DNA of 64,000 bases from Stereum hirsutum FP-91666 SS1 (GCF_000264905.1 NW_006763147.1:532272-596271); one strand, 5' to 3'; shown: positions 16,916 through 33,129, numbered from the stretch's first letter. The notes: a model not told the origin generated them from the letters alone. Translations and numbers: made by a program.

Positions 16916-18408
16916 ATGGAACTCTCTTCACTGCGACCATTTCCCGCATCCTTCGTTCTGCCCAATCTTGCCAATATCACCCGTCAAGCATTTAACCTGA
17001 AGTTAAATCCCCACTCCCAAAGTGCAAACAGTGCCATGAAGTCGTGGTTCAAAAGGTCTGCACGGTGAATTTTTTGATTATGACACAATTTGACACCACC
17101 TACTTCACAGTTTCCACGTCTATGATGAGCAGAAATCAAGGGAATTCCTCGAAGCGGGAAAATTTGATCTTTATGCCGCCCTCAGCTTTCCTGATGCTGA
17201 TCTACAACATCTTGAAACTTGTCTTGCATTCTTCTTTTGGGCATTTTCGGTGAGTGTCTGTGACCATCTGGAAGGCTGGTCTCGTCGATAACCGCTGCTT
17301 CTATAGACCGATGATCTTTCCGACGAAGGCGATCTACAGTCTAAGCCGGAGGAAGTCCAAGTCGGTGTCGATATCTCAACCAGCGCTCTGTCTAGTCATG
17401 CACCCACATCCTTGGACTTTCCTTACGCGGCTATGCTCCAGAGGTTCGTGCTTTACGTTGTCTATGTCATATGTACCACGTAAGATCGGTATATCACTTC
17501 AGCCTGTTTAATCGTATCAAGACGACTGCGACCAAAGGTGCTTCCGAAAGGTGCATACTAATCTTATTGTCAATAAACTACGCTCACTCGACCACTAGGT
17601 TCATACAAGCATTCAAGGACTGGAGTTCATCGCAAGTTATGCAATCGCGAAATCGCTCCAAATTACTTTTGCCGTCTGTCGAAGACTTTATTCTGATGCG
17701 ACGGAATACTATTGGTGCTGCCTTAGTAGAAGGTTCGCAGTCGTTCGCTTCATCCTTTAGTATCAATTCTGAGATCCAGATTCTAGCCATGATCGAATAT
17801 TCATTGGACTTGGATCTTCCCGACTATGTATTTCGGGATCCGGTCGTAATTGCCATGTCTGAAGCAACAACAGACATCATGACTTGGCCTAACGTACGTG
17901 TCCTGCAACCATCTCGAAGGATTACCATCTCACTGTACCGGCCGTGATTAGGATTTGTGCTCGTTCAATGTTCGTTTTTCTGTGTTTATTACCCCCGCGT
18001 GGTGTACTCATCGTCAAATAGAAGGAGCAAGCGGACGGAGACTACCAAAATCTCGTTTGTTGCCTGATGGCTCAATACGACCTTGGACTCCAAGACGCTG
18101 TGGATCGTCTGGTCGGTATGATCTCGACGCGTGTGCGTGATTATATCACACTGAAGGAGCAGCTACCATTGTTTGGCGCCGAAGTGGATACAATGCTCAG
18201 AAAGTACCATGCTGCTTTGGAGCATTACGTCCAGGGAACGATCGTCTGGTATTATTCAAGCCCTAGTATGTCGCCCTTACCAGTAAACAGCCCATTGTGC
18301 GACGACTCATTACTTTGGAAAGGATACTTTCATGGCGAGCAAATTATCGAGAAAGAAAGCACGAGGATCATTTTGTTCTCGAAAGCCTCCAGCAAGGATT
18401 GCTCCTGA
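16916..18408 (+). CDS. Class I sesquiterpene synthase (trichodiene-synthase-like family)
   Basis: Predicted soluble Mg2+-dependent enzyme that ionises farnesyl diphosphate and cyclises it to a sesquiterpene. Model: exons 16916-17055, 17111-17249, 17307-17443, 17503-17550, 17599-17732, 17787-17893, 17952-17969, 18022-18265 and 18323-18408. They add to 350 residues in one frame, the normal size for fungal enzymes. The first metal motif is D95-D96-L-S-D99 ('FWAFSTDDLSDEGDLQ'). The NSE motif is N235-D-L-C-S239-F-N-K-E243, assembled across two introns with an 18 nt exon. The diphosphate-sensing R323-Y324 pair is split by the last intron. The short exons are supported by frame closure and by the motifs they restore. 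No P450, oxidase or transporter lies alongside, and the nearest oxidative gene is the peroxidase 1.1 kb away. The product cannot be told from sequence. An Agaricomycete-type clade is inferred. Confidence 0.9.
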
Positions 18409-19486
18409 GAATCATAGAGAGCATTGCAAGATCAACAACAAGAAACACCATAGTCAATCATCTGCCTCCTGTCGAAGTTCTATACCTAGGTTCTATATTC
18501 CGTGCTAGCACATATTGAGTCTTCTTCCGATATTCAACACCGTTGACACACCTACCGATCTTCATATATGTGATACTCAGATGTTTTCCCATCATTATAC
18601 ATCAGCACTAGAGTGTCCTTGTGCCACTCGAGGAGCTGTAGAGCAGCAGCCGTTTGATGAAGAGACTGTAATCAGCCAAGAGTCACCAATCATGAAGGAC
18701 AACACAAAACTTCTTCTATGTAATTCCTCTCATGCGGAAAACCCAGAATAATACACTTCATGAGAGAATGAGGACGCAAATGCAGGAGCAGAACCACCAC
18801 AACGGGAGCTACTCCAGCATAGCCGATCTTGTTGATTGGATCGCTACCATTGCATTGTAACCGCGGAATGACCCACCCGGGCAAGAACAAGTTGTTCTCA
18901 AAGTAGTATATTTCAAACACATGGTTCTCAGTCGAGGGAAAATGGACGTACCACGCCAAGCCAAAGAAAATCACTGTAGAGGCTCTGTTCGTGGGATAGC
19001 CAAAAGATAATTCAGACGACTCACAATATGGTTAAATCAAAGGCAGCGTGAATAATACAATATCAAGGAGTCACCCATCATGAGTGTTCCACGCTGCCTG
19101 CATGAAATTTGTCTCACTACAATGATCGATAGCAAGAGATGTCAATGATCCTTTCTCCTCTGCCCCCAAAAAAGAGCGGACATACCAGACGGCGATCTGC
19201 TATGATCAGAGGGATTCCGCCAGCCTTGAGGAAATTTCATTTTTTTCATGCATCCCGATTTGACCACTCAGTTGCACTTGGAAGTTGGAGCGCCCGATAA
19301 ACCAAATAAATTGTTTCAAAAACAAGAAATGACCCAGCAAATTTATCCAACCATGTACAGATGATATAATCATGAACCCAGACATAATAGAGCGTAGCGT
19401 ACGCTCCTAGCTCTTCGGATTTAAGAGCCGGGACTGAAAACCAAAAATCATCAGCACATAACGGCAGAATTGTATGGGATAGGTGC
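18409..19486. other. Spacer with hydrophobic minus-strand fragments
   Basis: Two minus-strand open stretches (about 18690-18974 and 19246-19440) read as hydrophobic, membrane-like peptides, one preceded by an acceptor-like 'ttttggttttcag'. They might be exons or remnants of a small membrane protein, but I could not join them in frame and recognise no family. Confidence 0.2.
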
Positions 19487-22946
<3,460 letters not shown>

Positions 22947-25388
22947 ATGTCTTCCACACGTCGCATTCGTCCTGTTGATTTCGCGCATCCGGGCACTTTC
23001 AATCGAGCCAGACGTGGGCTAGTCGAGAATTACTTCGAGAGCGGCTTTCGATATTCATCGTAAGATCCATGAACTTTTCCATAGAGTCGCGCTCGACATA
23101 CTTAGCCCATTGTGCTTCAAGGACCCTCGCCGCACATGATTCTTGTGTAAACGCATTGGTCTACTCGAAACTCGGAGGTAGATTTTTGGCTAGTGGAGGC
23201 GATGGTGAGCTACTCAAACTTCTATGTAGTTTCTCTTCTCTAAAACTTTGCTCTAGACAGGCGCATATTGTTGTGGGATCTTCATCGAGAAACTTCTTCG
23301 GAGGACAGCGTGCAGCCGTCATGCACCTTCTTGGGCCACAGAGTTTGTTATTTTCGCGGTGCTGACGTGTGTTTTGATGAGCTCATGGAAGGTCTCATAG
23401 GCGAATATCTTTACGCTGGACTTCTCCGCTTCAAATCAATACATCTACTCGTCCGTCGTGCTTGATTTTCTTATCGCTAAAAATACATTGCTAAGTCTTG
23501 TGCTCCTAGAGGAGGAACGGATGACACAATTCTGAAGTTCGATCTCAATCGATGGACTACGTTTCCAGAACCTGGCCACAGTGATTCTGCAGCAGCCCAA
23601 GTCTTCGGGCAGCACGCGGTACGTCTACGTATCATCCCATACAAACATCATCCCCGATTACTCAAATAGCTATAGGACAGCATCCGGGAAGTCTCTTGTC
23701 ACCCGTCCCAGGAGGACGTGTTTCTAAGTGCCAGGTTCGTGTACTCATCATACCAAGTCCTTCAAACGCCGAGGGCTAATAATTACATCCCTCCTCGAAA
23801 AACATAGCGACGATGGCTGCATTCTGCTTCACGATGGCCGCGATGGGTCACGAATGTCACAAGCCCAGGGTACCTTACAACATACGACCGAAATTACGGG
23901 CGTTAGATTCCATCCCCGGATGGAGCACATTTTCGCCACAAGCGACAACAAAGGCAAAGTCTGCCTACGCGATATGCGGATGGCGTTTGGTCCTCTTCAT
24001 CAAAGGTCGCAGGAAGGTGTTGTATTGCAGGTTAGCTCTTTTGTTCGTCAATTGGTTGACGATTTGCTAAGCGAACACTTACCACTTGACGAATGGAAGT
24101 TCGCGACCACCCTTGTGAAGAAGGGTATAGAACTTCAAGGCTACTACCGACCAGAAGCAAGCAGTATCTCTTTCGATTCGGAAGGTTAGTGTTAGCCTTT
24201 TCTCGGCATCATCCCTCTTGTGCTTTCGTTGATAAACACATCAGGAACGAAGCTTGCGGTCGTACTTTTGGTAAGATGATGCTGTTCGAATATTTCACCT
24301 TCAGGAAGCCAACTATTCGAATACAGCACTATTATCCCACTATATACTCCATCAAATATCCGTATCCGCTGGCAACATGCAGCGGTAGCAACCTCCCAGA
24401 TGGAAGTCCCGTCCCGCCTGGAACGCGAAAATTCTCGAACTCGTGCACGGTCAAGGTTTGCTTCGCAGACTCACTACGTACCTATTCAGACTATTCATTG
24501 CGAATTTCCCATCTAGCACGGCTCATTCGGTGGCGAGGCAAATGGAGATGATTGCTACGCATTTGGGTCGGACGATTTTCGTGGATACGTGTGGAAGATA
24601 CCTCCGCTACAGCACCTTGAAGAGCAACGTACAGTAATCAATAATCACGATAACTACGGCAGGGACACAACTTCCGGCACGATAGGTACTGTATTTGATG
24701 TCGCATCTGCCTTGGTTCGCTCGACTGACGAGAGTACTCGAAGCTTTCACTGATGGCAGGAAGCGGTCCGATGCATACGTCCCAGTAGACCTTTCAACGC
24801 CGCTCTTCCATCTCAATGGTGAGCCAATCCGTCTCGCGTTCGTTGTATATCCATAACAAACATCCTCAACTTACCTTCAACATTGCGATCTGCTGAAAAG
24901 GGCATAAGTCCATCGTGAACACCGCCCTTATCCATCCCGTCTACCCACTCATTATGACCTCCGGCATCGAACGCCACATCTTCATGCACAGTCCCACGCC
25001 GTCAACGCCCTGCGCTTCCAACCTCTCCCTTACTCCCACAGAAGTCCGCAAGCTTCTAGAGGCTTCAGCTGAGAGCCGTCGGAGGTTCATGTTAGCGATG
25101 ATGGGTACACCTGTTGACTCACTTGATCCTGGTGGAGAACTCGGCCAAGATGGGGCATCTATCGAGTTGTTTGACGAGTGAGTCTTAGTGGAGACATAAT
25201 ATCATCCGGTTATTGTTACTGATTTGATGGACCATCCATGGTTCAGAATCTTAAGGCAGGAAGGCGAAGCGGATTTGTTTAGAGCGGCGACGCTGTCGAC
25301 GACCGGAAGTGATTCAGACTTCGAGGAGGACAATATGTTGCGGTCGGACGACGAAGAAAATCAGGATGATGATCTTGTCATGGACTAG
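22947..25388 (+). CDS. WD40-repeat protein of the DCAF (CUL4-DDB1 substrate receptor) type
   Basis: Probably presents substrates to a CUL4-DDB1 ubiquitin ligase. Exons I can place with good splice sites include 22947-23059, 23257-23342, 23401-23450, 23510-23618, 23676-23734, 23808-24030, 24100-24184, 24245-24270, 24327-24455, one from 24517, and a last pair ending at 25388. Visible WD blades include 'HDSCVNALVYSKLGGRFLAS'-'DDRRILLWD', 'SGGTDDTILKFDLNRW', 'HPSQEDVFLSASDDGCILLHD' and 'HGSFGGEANGDDCYAFGSDD'. The C-terminal block with 'HKSIVNTALIHPVYPLIMTS' and an acidic tail ending DDDLVMD matches the DCAF5/DCAF6/WDTC1-like layout. Two junctions do not close: after 23059 (the obvious intron would be only 25 nt and leave the wrong phase) and around 24670-24760. 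Either introns I could not place or single-base disruptions explain this. Confidence 0.72.
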
Positions 25389-25852
25389 ACGGAATTGGTG
25401 CACGAGATCGTGATGTACTTAGTTCAATTCGAGGTAGTTGGTATGTATGAGAGACCCGGAAGAGAATCGCCACACCCGTCAGCAAATGAGGTTTAATGGA
25501 TAACAACATGCGAATGACGACTGTCTAAAATAAAAACAAGCGCTAATCAGTTCTCTTGAAGAGAAGTTCCTGTTAACTTTGTGCTCAGTCGAATTGAACA
25601 ATTTAGAGTAGAAGATCAACAATGAAGGTAAGAGCGTGAAGCTGTGGCACCGTGAGGCGGTAGTAGTTACCGGCCTCCTCCGTGCCTTTGAGGCTCTTTG
25701 AGGAAGTTGTCCACCTCATCTTCTCCTTCGTCATTACCAGCTTGCTACCAGCACCACCCTTTCATTGTACTAAACGGCGTCTTCGATGACCGTGCTATAG
25801 TCTTTCTCTGTCTGGCTGCACTATCTTGTGAATTATTTCCCGAATATTCAGC
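25389..25852. other. Short spacer between WD40 and DHHC genes
   Basis: 3' flank of the WD40 gene and promoter of the next gene, both on the plus strand. No coding signal. Confidence 0.4.
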
Positions 25853-27958
25853 ATGGCACCACGTTTCGGTACCACGCTCTTGAACCTGGGGAATCTGAAT
25901 CTTCAACCCCTACCCACTCGTTCGCCCCATGCTCCAAGTCCAGAGGACGATGAGCTTCAAGTAACACAAAAGCCGTGGTATCATTACATGCCACTATGTA
26001 GTACGTCTTCATTCATTCTCGGGGTCTAATCTCGCAATTTCGTCCGCGCTCAGTATTATTTGCGTCAATTACTAATGCTTTGTTTCGTGCAGTGGCCGTG
26101 GTCCTCCTGTTAGCGCCACATCCGTCGCTGCTCTATGTCTTCATTCATTATCACTTTTTCGTTCTGAACTCGCCTGTTCGATTTGGAATTCATCTCTTCG
26201 CGACATACACGCTTACTTTCCTCGCTTTCTGTTCACTTATTGTGTGTATCGCACGCGACCCTGGCCCCGTACCGGACCCAAAGACCGACATCGAACCTGA
26301 ACGTCGGCACAGTATCAGCACTAGCCACACAATAGCCGAAGAGGAAGAGGAGGACGAGGATGGAGAGGAAGTCAGTTTGACTGAGGCGTTGATGGGACCA
26401 CCAGTGAGGGAGGAGGAAGAAGAGGAAGATGACGATGATTATACGAAGCCGGGGAGGTGGTGTAGGGTGTGTTGGAGGCCGAAACCGGAGAGGACGCATC
26501 ATTGTAGTCAGTGTGGAAGGTGTGTGTTGAAGATGGGTAAGTCGTCTTTGATTGGTTTCGGTTTGCGCTTTGAGTGGCGAGGATGTTGATCACGGTGTGT
26601 GGCGTAGATCATCATTGTCCTTGGATGGCGGGGAAATGTATCGTGCGTCCTGTTTTGTTCTGTTTGAGGTTTCACGTGGAGGAACTGACGTCGTGGTGTT
26701 TCTCGTAAATAGGGTCATCGAACGTATCCCTCTTTCCTGCATTTCCTCCTCTGTGTCACCTTATTCGCCGCCTACGTCGCTGGCGTGAGCATCGAGGGTA
26801 TCGTATTCTCCCTCAATCATCCCGCTGATATCGTACGTTCTATTTTCTCTTGTCCGATTCCCTTGTGTCCCGATTAGGGCTGACGAAAATATAACGGCTG
26901 GATAAACAGGAGGAAATGGTCCCCGTGCATATGATTTTCTTGTCGTTCGCCGGCGTGGCATTCTCGCTCGTGATCGGCTCATTTTTATCTTATCATATAT
27001 ATCTTGTCTCGTGAGTACTCTATATTTCTTCGCGCACGCAGGATTTCAGAACTAATTACCCACCCTATAGTTCCAATCAATCAACAATCGAGAATATATC
27101 GCCTTATCTCCTTCGTATGTCCTCCTCCTCCTTCAGCAGACGAAATTATACTCACTCAGTACTATGCCTCCTTAAAATACAGTCCGCCACATCCCCGCTG
27201 TTCCAGCGCCTCCTCTTCCGTTACTCACAACACCCACACCGCCCCACCCATCATCTCTTCCCTCCCCCACCTCACCCCCCGATTCCACTCCCGAAACCTC
27301 ACCCACAGTCTCCTTCAACTATACTTCACACGTCAACTTCGCCTCCTCCACATCTCCCTCTCCGACAGAATCAACCCCAGACCACCTACACGCCCAGTCC
27401 CAGTCCCAGTCCCAGTCCCAGTCCCAATACCCACCGCCCTACTCTTCCCACTCCTCTCACGCTCCGTACTCGTCCTATTCGCCCCGAACAGCAACTCCAT
27501 CTGTCCCACCTTTCCGCCCCCCACTCTCGAAGTTGTCGAACCCGCCACAGGAGCATGAGTTGAATTATGAGCAGAGGAGGTTAGTGAAGGATGCGCATTC
27601 TGCGATTAAGATGTTTGATGTCGGATGGAGGAATAATTGGGCGCAGGTCTTTGGGCACGCTTTCTCCTCTTCCTCGTCTCTACGTCGTAGAGGGTCTGGA
27701 GGTGGGTGGAAGGATAAGACATACGGTAGAGGAGGGAGTGGGAGACGAAGAGGTAGGAGTGGTGATAGGGAGGACAGGAGAGGTGGGGAAGGGGTTGAAC
27801 GTGGGGGAATTGGTGCGTGGCGTTGGAAATTCTGGATTGGGAGGATCGTGTGGGGTGGTGGGCCGAGTATGGGGGATGGGATGAGGTTTCCGAAGAATCC
27901 GAGGAATGAGGAGATGTTGGCACGGTTGGCTCTCGAGTTGAATAAGCTTGAGAAGTAG
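25853..27958 (+). CDS. DHHC palmitoyltransferase (Pfa3-like)
   Basis: Predicted integral-membrane S-acyltransferase that adds palmitate to cysteines. Exons 25853-25997, 26093-26536, 26608-26642, 26713-26832, 26910-27010, 27071-27114 and 27183-27958 close to 554 residues. Two N-terminal membrane segments (from 'LAVVLLLAPHPSLLYVF' and from 'FATYTLTFLAFCSLIV') are followed by an acidic loop of Glu/Asp runs. The zinc-binding Cys-rich domain carries '[20 protein letters not shown]'; the DHHC itself is assembled across the intron at 26537-26607. Two more membrane segments follow, then 'NQSTIENI' (a TTxE-like motif) and the conserved C-terminal 'FDVGWRNNWAQVFG' seen in Pfa3-type enzymes. A Ser/Pro-rich insertion of about 110 residues, with a (Gln-Ser) repeat, separates the two. 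Substrates are unknown; vacuolar Vac8-type targets would be the family precedent. Confidence 0.88.
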
Positions 27959-28558
27959 GGGAGAGACACGATGTGGGGTGTGGAGGCCGGGGGACGTTTC
28001 AAGTTTTGCGACTGCCCGTATGGGAGGATGGTAGGGGAGGGAGTTAGTGTGCATACTTCCTTATACCACTGGTATTCATCTTGACTTTATTGTTTTCGGA
28101 TCGTCATGGACTGTTACGATGCACATATTCTTGTCTCAAGCTCGCTCTGTGGATACAGTGTTTATACCTACATTTGCATATTTAACACATATATACACTC
28201 GGACTCTTCTGGTGTTTGCTTGATTGACTGTTTTGCAGTGCGTATATACATGGACATTGCTCTCGTACAGCTGTGGTATGGATTTGATGTATTTTTGCCG
28301 GGTATTTTACGATTGTACTGGGCCACGCTAATGGGATGACCGTTGGAGAATATCATTGTACACTCGAAAGATGGCAAGCGGTAACCCTCCTTGATGATCA
28401 CCAGCAGCGCCACAACGCCACACCACGTGGGACCCGGGTCCTGGTTAACGAGACGGACGCTGTCACCATCCCGCCTTCGCAGTTGACGGCATTGACGACG
28501 ACGAGCGCTACAACGAACACGACCACGAATAGGTTTCCGCACTCGCTCCGGCCAGACA
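27959..28558. other. Spacer before the AVL9-like gene
   Basis: 3' flank of the DHHC gene and promoter of the AVL9-like gene. TA-rich around 28180-28260. No coding signal. Confidence 0.4.
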
Positions 28559-31500
28559 ATGAACACGACGCCCAACTTTGACGACGAATTTGACGCGCGC
28601 GCCGAGTACGACGACGACGCCGACACCGCGTCCCAACGTTCCATATCCCTCTCATCCCCAGCAGTCTCCAACCGAAACTCGAAAGCGGAACCCAGCTCGC
28701 CTCTGAAACGCGAGTCTCATCCGTACACAGTATCGACAGACGCGAGCTCCGAGCGTGATGATACCAGTCTATGGACACGACCGAGTTCGGTCACGTCTGC
28801 TGCACCTTCGACGTTTGGGGCGGATGAGACGGTGACGAATTTGTCGAGCTTGGGGACGAAGTCGCCGCCGGCTGTGGTGTACCCTCCGCCACCGCTGAGT
28901 GCGGGGATGCAGTCGGATGCTTCGTTTGAGACGACGACGTCGTATTCGAAGAAGGCGAGGCCAGAGTCTATGCTTGTTCAAGCACCGAAGGGGCCGCTTG
29001 TGTTGGGAATTGCTCTCGTTGACTTCAATCACCAGGTAAGTCAAATACTATTATGTTGTTGCATTTGGTTACCTGAATGTGGAACAGGTCGGACCACGAA
29101 TAGAGTTTTCGAAGGGGGATATCTTCGATGACGAAGAGATATCTACGATCTTGCCCTTTGTGGCACTTCCGGACGGCGCACACCTAGTATGTTGTTCGTT
29201 ATTTGTTTGTGACCTGTAACTCAACGCCCTCCCATGGAACAGAGTGCAGAAGATTACTGCTACTTTCATCTCGTTCCCGCATCACCAAATCCTACAACAG
29301 TGTTCGGGATCTCGTGAGTCTTTCAGTTACTGCCTTCCTGTTACGAGTGGCCCGAGTGGTACAGGGTAGATATCGTCTCCCCTCGTCGACGGTAGGACTG
29401 TTCGGCTCAGAGAATCTTTCCATGACGAACTGCACGTTTCATGACGCGGTGTAACCGGGAAGACCGCGTGTTTCAGAGGCTTGATATTTGTCCAGTATCC
29501 TCGCCAGTCACTGATACTTGACCTCTAGATGTAATCGCCAAATAGCTACATCCTCCTTACTCGTTAAGGAAGATGATATGACCCGTTCCACGGTACAAAA
29601 GGCTGTCGTTGTCCTTTGTTCGAAACCGCTTTTTGGTCCTATAAGGTGAGCGTTTACAAAAACATTGTGGTATAGCTTTGACTTAATGATCCTGAAGGGA
29701 CCGGCTGGGTGTCGTCACCATGGCGCTATTCGAACAGAAGTGAGTAGTTTCATATATGCTTATGCGGCCATAAGCTAAGCTGATTGCGATCAACAAGGGA
29801 TTTCACCGAGACGGGCATCCTGGTTGATTTTTACGACTCGCTGGAACACTCGCTGCGGAGTCAGCTCACAGAGAGCGGATTGTATATGGGTACGTCACGA
29901 AATTCCGTGCCCCATGCGTTTGTCCGAAATGTATAGCTGACTGCTATGTACACGGAAAGGGACCAGCCTGTACGTGTGTTTGTATTTGATTCGGTGGCAG
30001 ATGTTCATTGTCGAGATAGTCGTGAGCTGGTGCACCAGTTCCGACAACGAACGCTCGTGCTCTTGAAAGCGCTCATCCTACAAAAGAAGGTATGTCTGTC
30101 TCTACGAATGAGCCTACTCAAGTGAACATACTTTGATATAATTTTGACTTTGACTCCCTCATAACCAACCTTAGATCATGTTTTACGGTCACCCTGTGGA
30201 AACCCTCTGCACATACCAATACTCCCTCATTTCTCTCATACCAGGTATGCCGTTAACTCACGCATGATACTTTGCTTGTGGAGACATTGAGAAATTAATC
30301 ACCTCGTCTGCCCACCAGGACTCCTCCAAGCCCTCGACGACAGTGGCTCCCCACCCCTTGCCTCCCGCGCCAAAAGTCTCTCCCGCCCAAACTCCCTCCG
30401 CACCTCCGACCGCAAATCGCTCATGGCCTACCTCGGCCTCCCCCTCGACCTCTTCGGCAAAGACGCGTTCTTCCAGCCTTACCTCCCGCTGCAACAGCTG
30501 GATATCATCAAAGGCCAGATGACGAAATCGTTCCTGTGTGGAAGTACCAATTCGATCGTGACGCAGCAGAAGGATGTGGAGGTGCTGGTGAACATCGAGA
30601 GTGGGGTGTTGGAGTTTAAGGATAGGGAGGGGAAGTTGGAGAGGACGGTCGGGCTGACGGCGGCGGATAGGAAGTGGATGGATGAGATTGTTAGGGAGGT
30701 TAATGAGGGATGGGAGGAGGAGGAAGCAGGGAGAGGGATGCAGTAAGTGTTTTGTTGTTCAGTTGGCCAGCAGTACGAAGGCTAATTGGGACAGGAGGTT
30801 TAAGGGCAGTGATGATTATCTCAGGATTAAGGTGAGTTGCGGTGGTGGGTGGTGTGCTGGGCTGAGACTGATTTCCTTGTTTTATAGTTTGAGGAGTACA
30901 TTTCGGCGGCCCTCTCGTCCGTCAAGTATGCGGACTTCCTTGCTAAGGGGGAAAATAGCGGCGTTCTCATCACACCGGGAAGCGGTAAGCATGATTCTGT
31001 AAATATTCATACAAGCTGTCTATCTGATTCCCGTTGGTTCCTCTGATATAGGTGCGGACTCCAGCTCAGTCGCCGACTTCAATCCGGTTTGGATCGCCGA
31101 ATTCAAGCGTACGAACGCCTACGAAGTGTGGCAACGCGTCACAGACCCCATGTTGTTCGACATCGTTGAGCCCCGGTACGTTGCCTCCCCTCTTGCTCTT
31201 CATATTCACCCCCAGTCTGATGAAATCGCGTGTGATAACAGTCACCCATGCAACGAACGTCCAAGCGCCATAGCCGACATCTCCCTCCGTCTCTCCGAAG
31301 GCATCCAAGAACTAAAACTCGACCAACAGCTCGCTCCGACTCGGGAGGCCATCTCGCGTACATTCAACGCTGGATCAACAGGTTTCTTTAAAGCCGTCGA
31401 GGGCGTCAGAGGAAGATGGATGCAGAGGGGGACTTCGTCGACTTCAGTCAACAGTGATGGCAGTGCAACGAGCAAGAGTCCTACAGCGACTCCAGCGACG

Positions 31501-32658
31501 CTGGCCTCGGTACCGAGTACGCCTGCGATGGAGTCGATGACGGGTCCTAGTACGCGGGAGATGAAAGAACCGGCGACACCGACGGCTTCGACGGGTAGTG
31601 CTAGTAGGCCACCGAGCATCACTGCGGATCAGGCGAAGGAGAGACTCACTTCGTGGGGATCAGGGATCGGGTCATTCTTCTCCGCCAGAGCGCCACGATT
31701 CTCCGTCTCTAAAGGTAATCCACCACCACCATCCGCACCGGCTTCAGCACAGAGCCCGACGACGCCTATAGCGCAGAGTCCCACGTCGTTCACGTCTACG
31801 AGGGGAGTCGTTTCGGTCCTGGAATCGCCAGACGCGGAGGATGATCGTGTGATGACGATGACTTCGCCCGTAAGTAGCAGTCGGTCGTTCGATTCGGAGC
31901 TTAAAGGGGATGGAGGGAATGTTGTCGTTAGTCCTGGGACTTCGATTTTGGAATCGGAACGGTCTTCGTTGGCGTCGAGGGTTTCGGTGGATGTCATCCC
32001 CACGCCTGGGCTCGCTTTGTTATCGACTGCTGCTCCTGTGACTGTTACGGTTCCTCCATCTACGTCCTCGCCACCGCCATCACGCACGCCCACGTTCGAG
32101 ACGGATAAGGATAGTCATCTAGAGTCTGAGGCAAAGGAGGAACATGTGGAGGAGGAGCACGGAGAGGAGAAAGTGGAAGATGAGCATGAACACGAGCACG
32201 AGCACGAGCATGAGAAGCCTGAGGTGGAGGCTGTGATTCCAAGCAGGAGCTTGGAGAAGGATGATATCGACACCCTCAGTCGTTCGGATATGACGTCGGA
32301 TGTAGATGGAGACGACGCGTACGATGCGTACGACGCGGTCGTCGACGAGACTCCATCTTCGAAGGTAGACCACGAGGGGCCTGAGGAGTCAAAATCGGAC
32401 CACCAAGACTCGGAGCATGAAGACGAACACGAACACGGACATGACCACGACCACGCCGACCACGACCATGACGACCACGACCATACCTCTGACCAGGAAC
32501 ACGACGACCATGATTATGAGGCTCGGACTGGGACAAGCGGGTCGCAGAGGAGTAGCATCATTGCGCTGAGTACGTCGTCGCGGTTGCGGGATGATGATGA
32601 TCGGAGTGATTATGGCGGCCATGGGCAAGGAGCTGGGGATTTCGGAGTGGCGCTTTGA
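28559..32658 (+). CDS. avl9: AVL9-family (DENN-type) late secretory pathway protein
   Basis: Family members act in exocytic traffic from the Golgi, probably through small GTPases. After a Ser/Pro/acidic N-terminus of about 140 residues comes the signature 'LVLGIALVDFNHQVGPRIEF'. Then follow 'ILPFVALPDGAH', 'YCYFHLVP', 'VVVLCSKPLFGPIRDRLGVV' and 'ALILQKKIMFYGHPVETLC', spread over many exons. Well-placed exons include 28559-29035, 29088-29186, 29243-29313, 29529-29645, 29698-29739, 29798-29889, a 10 nt exon at 29960-29969, and 30020-30089. The micro-exon restores 'YMGTSLRELVHQF' in frame. The final exons run to the stop at 32658. The ~500-residue C-terminal region is Ser/Thr/Pro-rich, then Glu/His-rich with repeated HE, HD and DHDH motifs. 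That tail is absent from yeast Avl9 and could bind metal, or may simply be low complexity. Confidence 0.85.
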
Positions 32659-33129
32659 AGGCTTTACACTAGAAAGCATGGGTTGTGTTTTGAGTATTTA
32701 TAATGTTACACATCGTCGCGATTCGATTGAATGGAGTGGCGTTTTTGCTTCCATGTGGTTCGGTTTTCTGTTGATATACTCTAGCTTTCTTTTGTTTATA
32801 ATTGATTTTGTTCTGGCAATGGTTTGTTGCCTATGTCACAGCGATTGGCGCTTGGATTTGCCTCGGGAAATTACGGGTCGTGAATAGCGGAGTTCTAACT
32901 GTGAACCTTCTCTGGCTCTCCAACAACTCTCCAACCGTGACTTTATTCCGACCATCTGCATTCTCACGAGCAAGGGACTACAAGGAGAATAAGCTGCTAA
33001 CTCGAATACTCGTGAGGTAGGTTCTTCAAGATTCATCATGCGAATACTACCCATCGATCTCTCTTCTGAGTTTCCGGCTGATGAGTGACTCAGGCATCCG
33101 CGTAGCGCTATCCTTCGTCCAGAGAGACC
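32659..33129. other. Spacer between AVL9-like and F-box genes
   Basis: Flanking sequence of two plus-strand genes. No coding signal. Confidence 0.4.

Noticed and set aside
17503..17550. Starting this terpene synthase exon at 17522 after 'atcaag'
   Set aside because: That acceptor gives the wrong phase for the next exon; 'cacttcag' at 17502 keeps frame and the family-like 'SLFNRIKTTATKGASERF'.
31629..32536. Minus-strand frames opposite the AVL9-like tail
   Set aside because: Shadow of codon-biased plus-strand exon; composition mirrors the Ser/Asp/His repeats.
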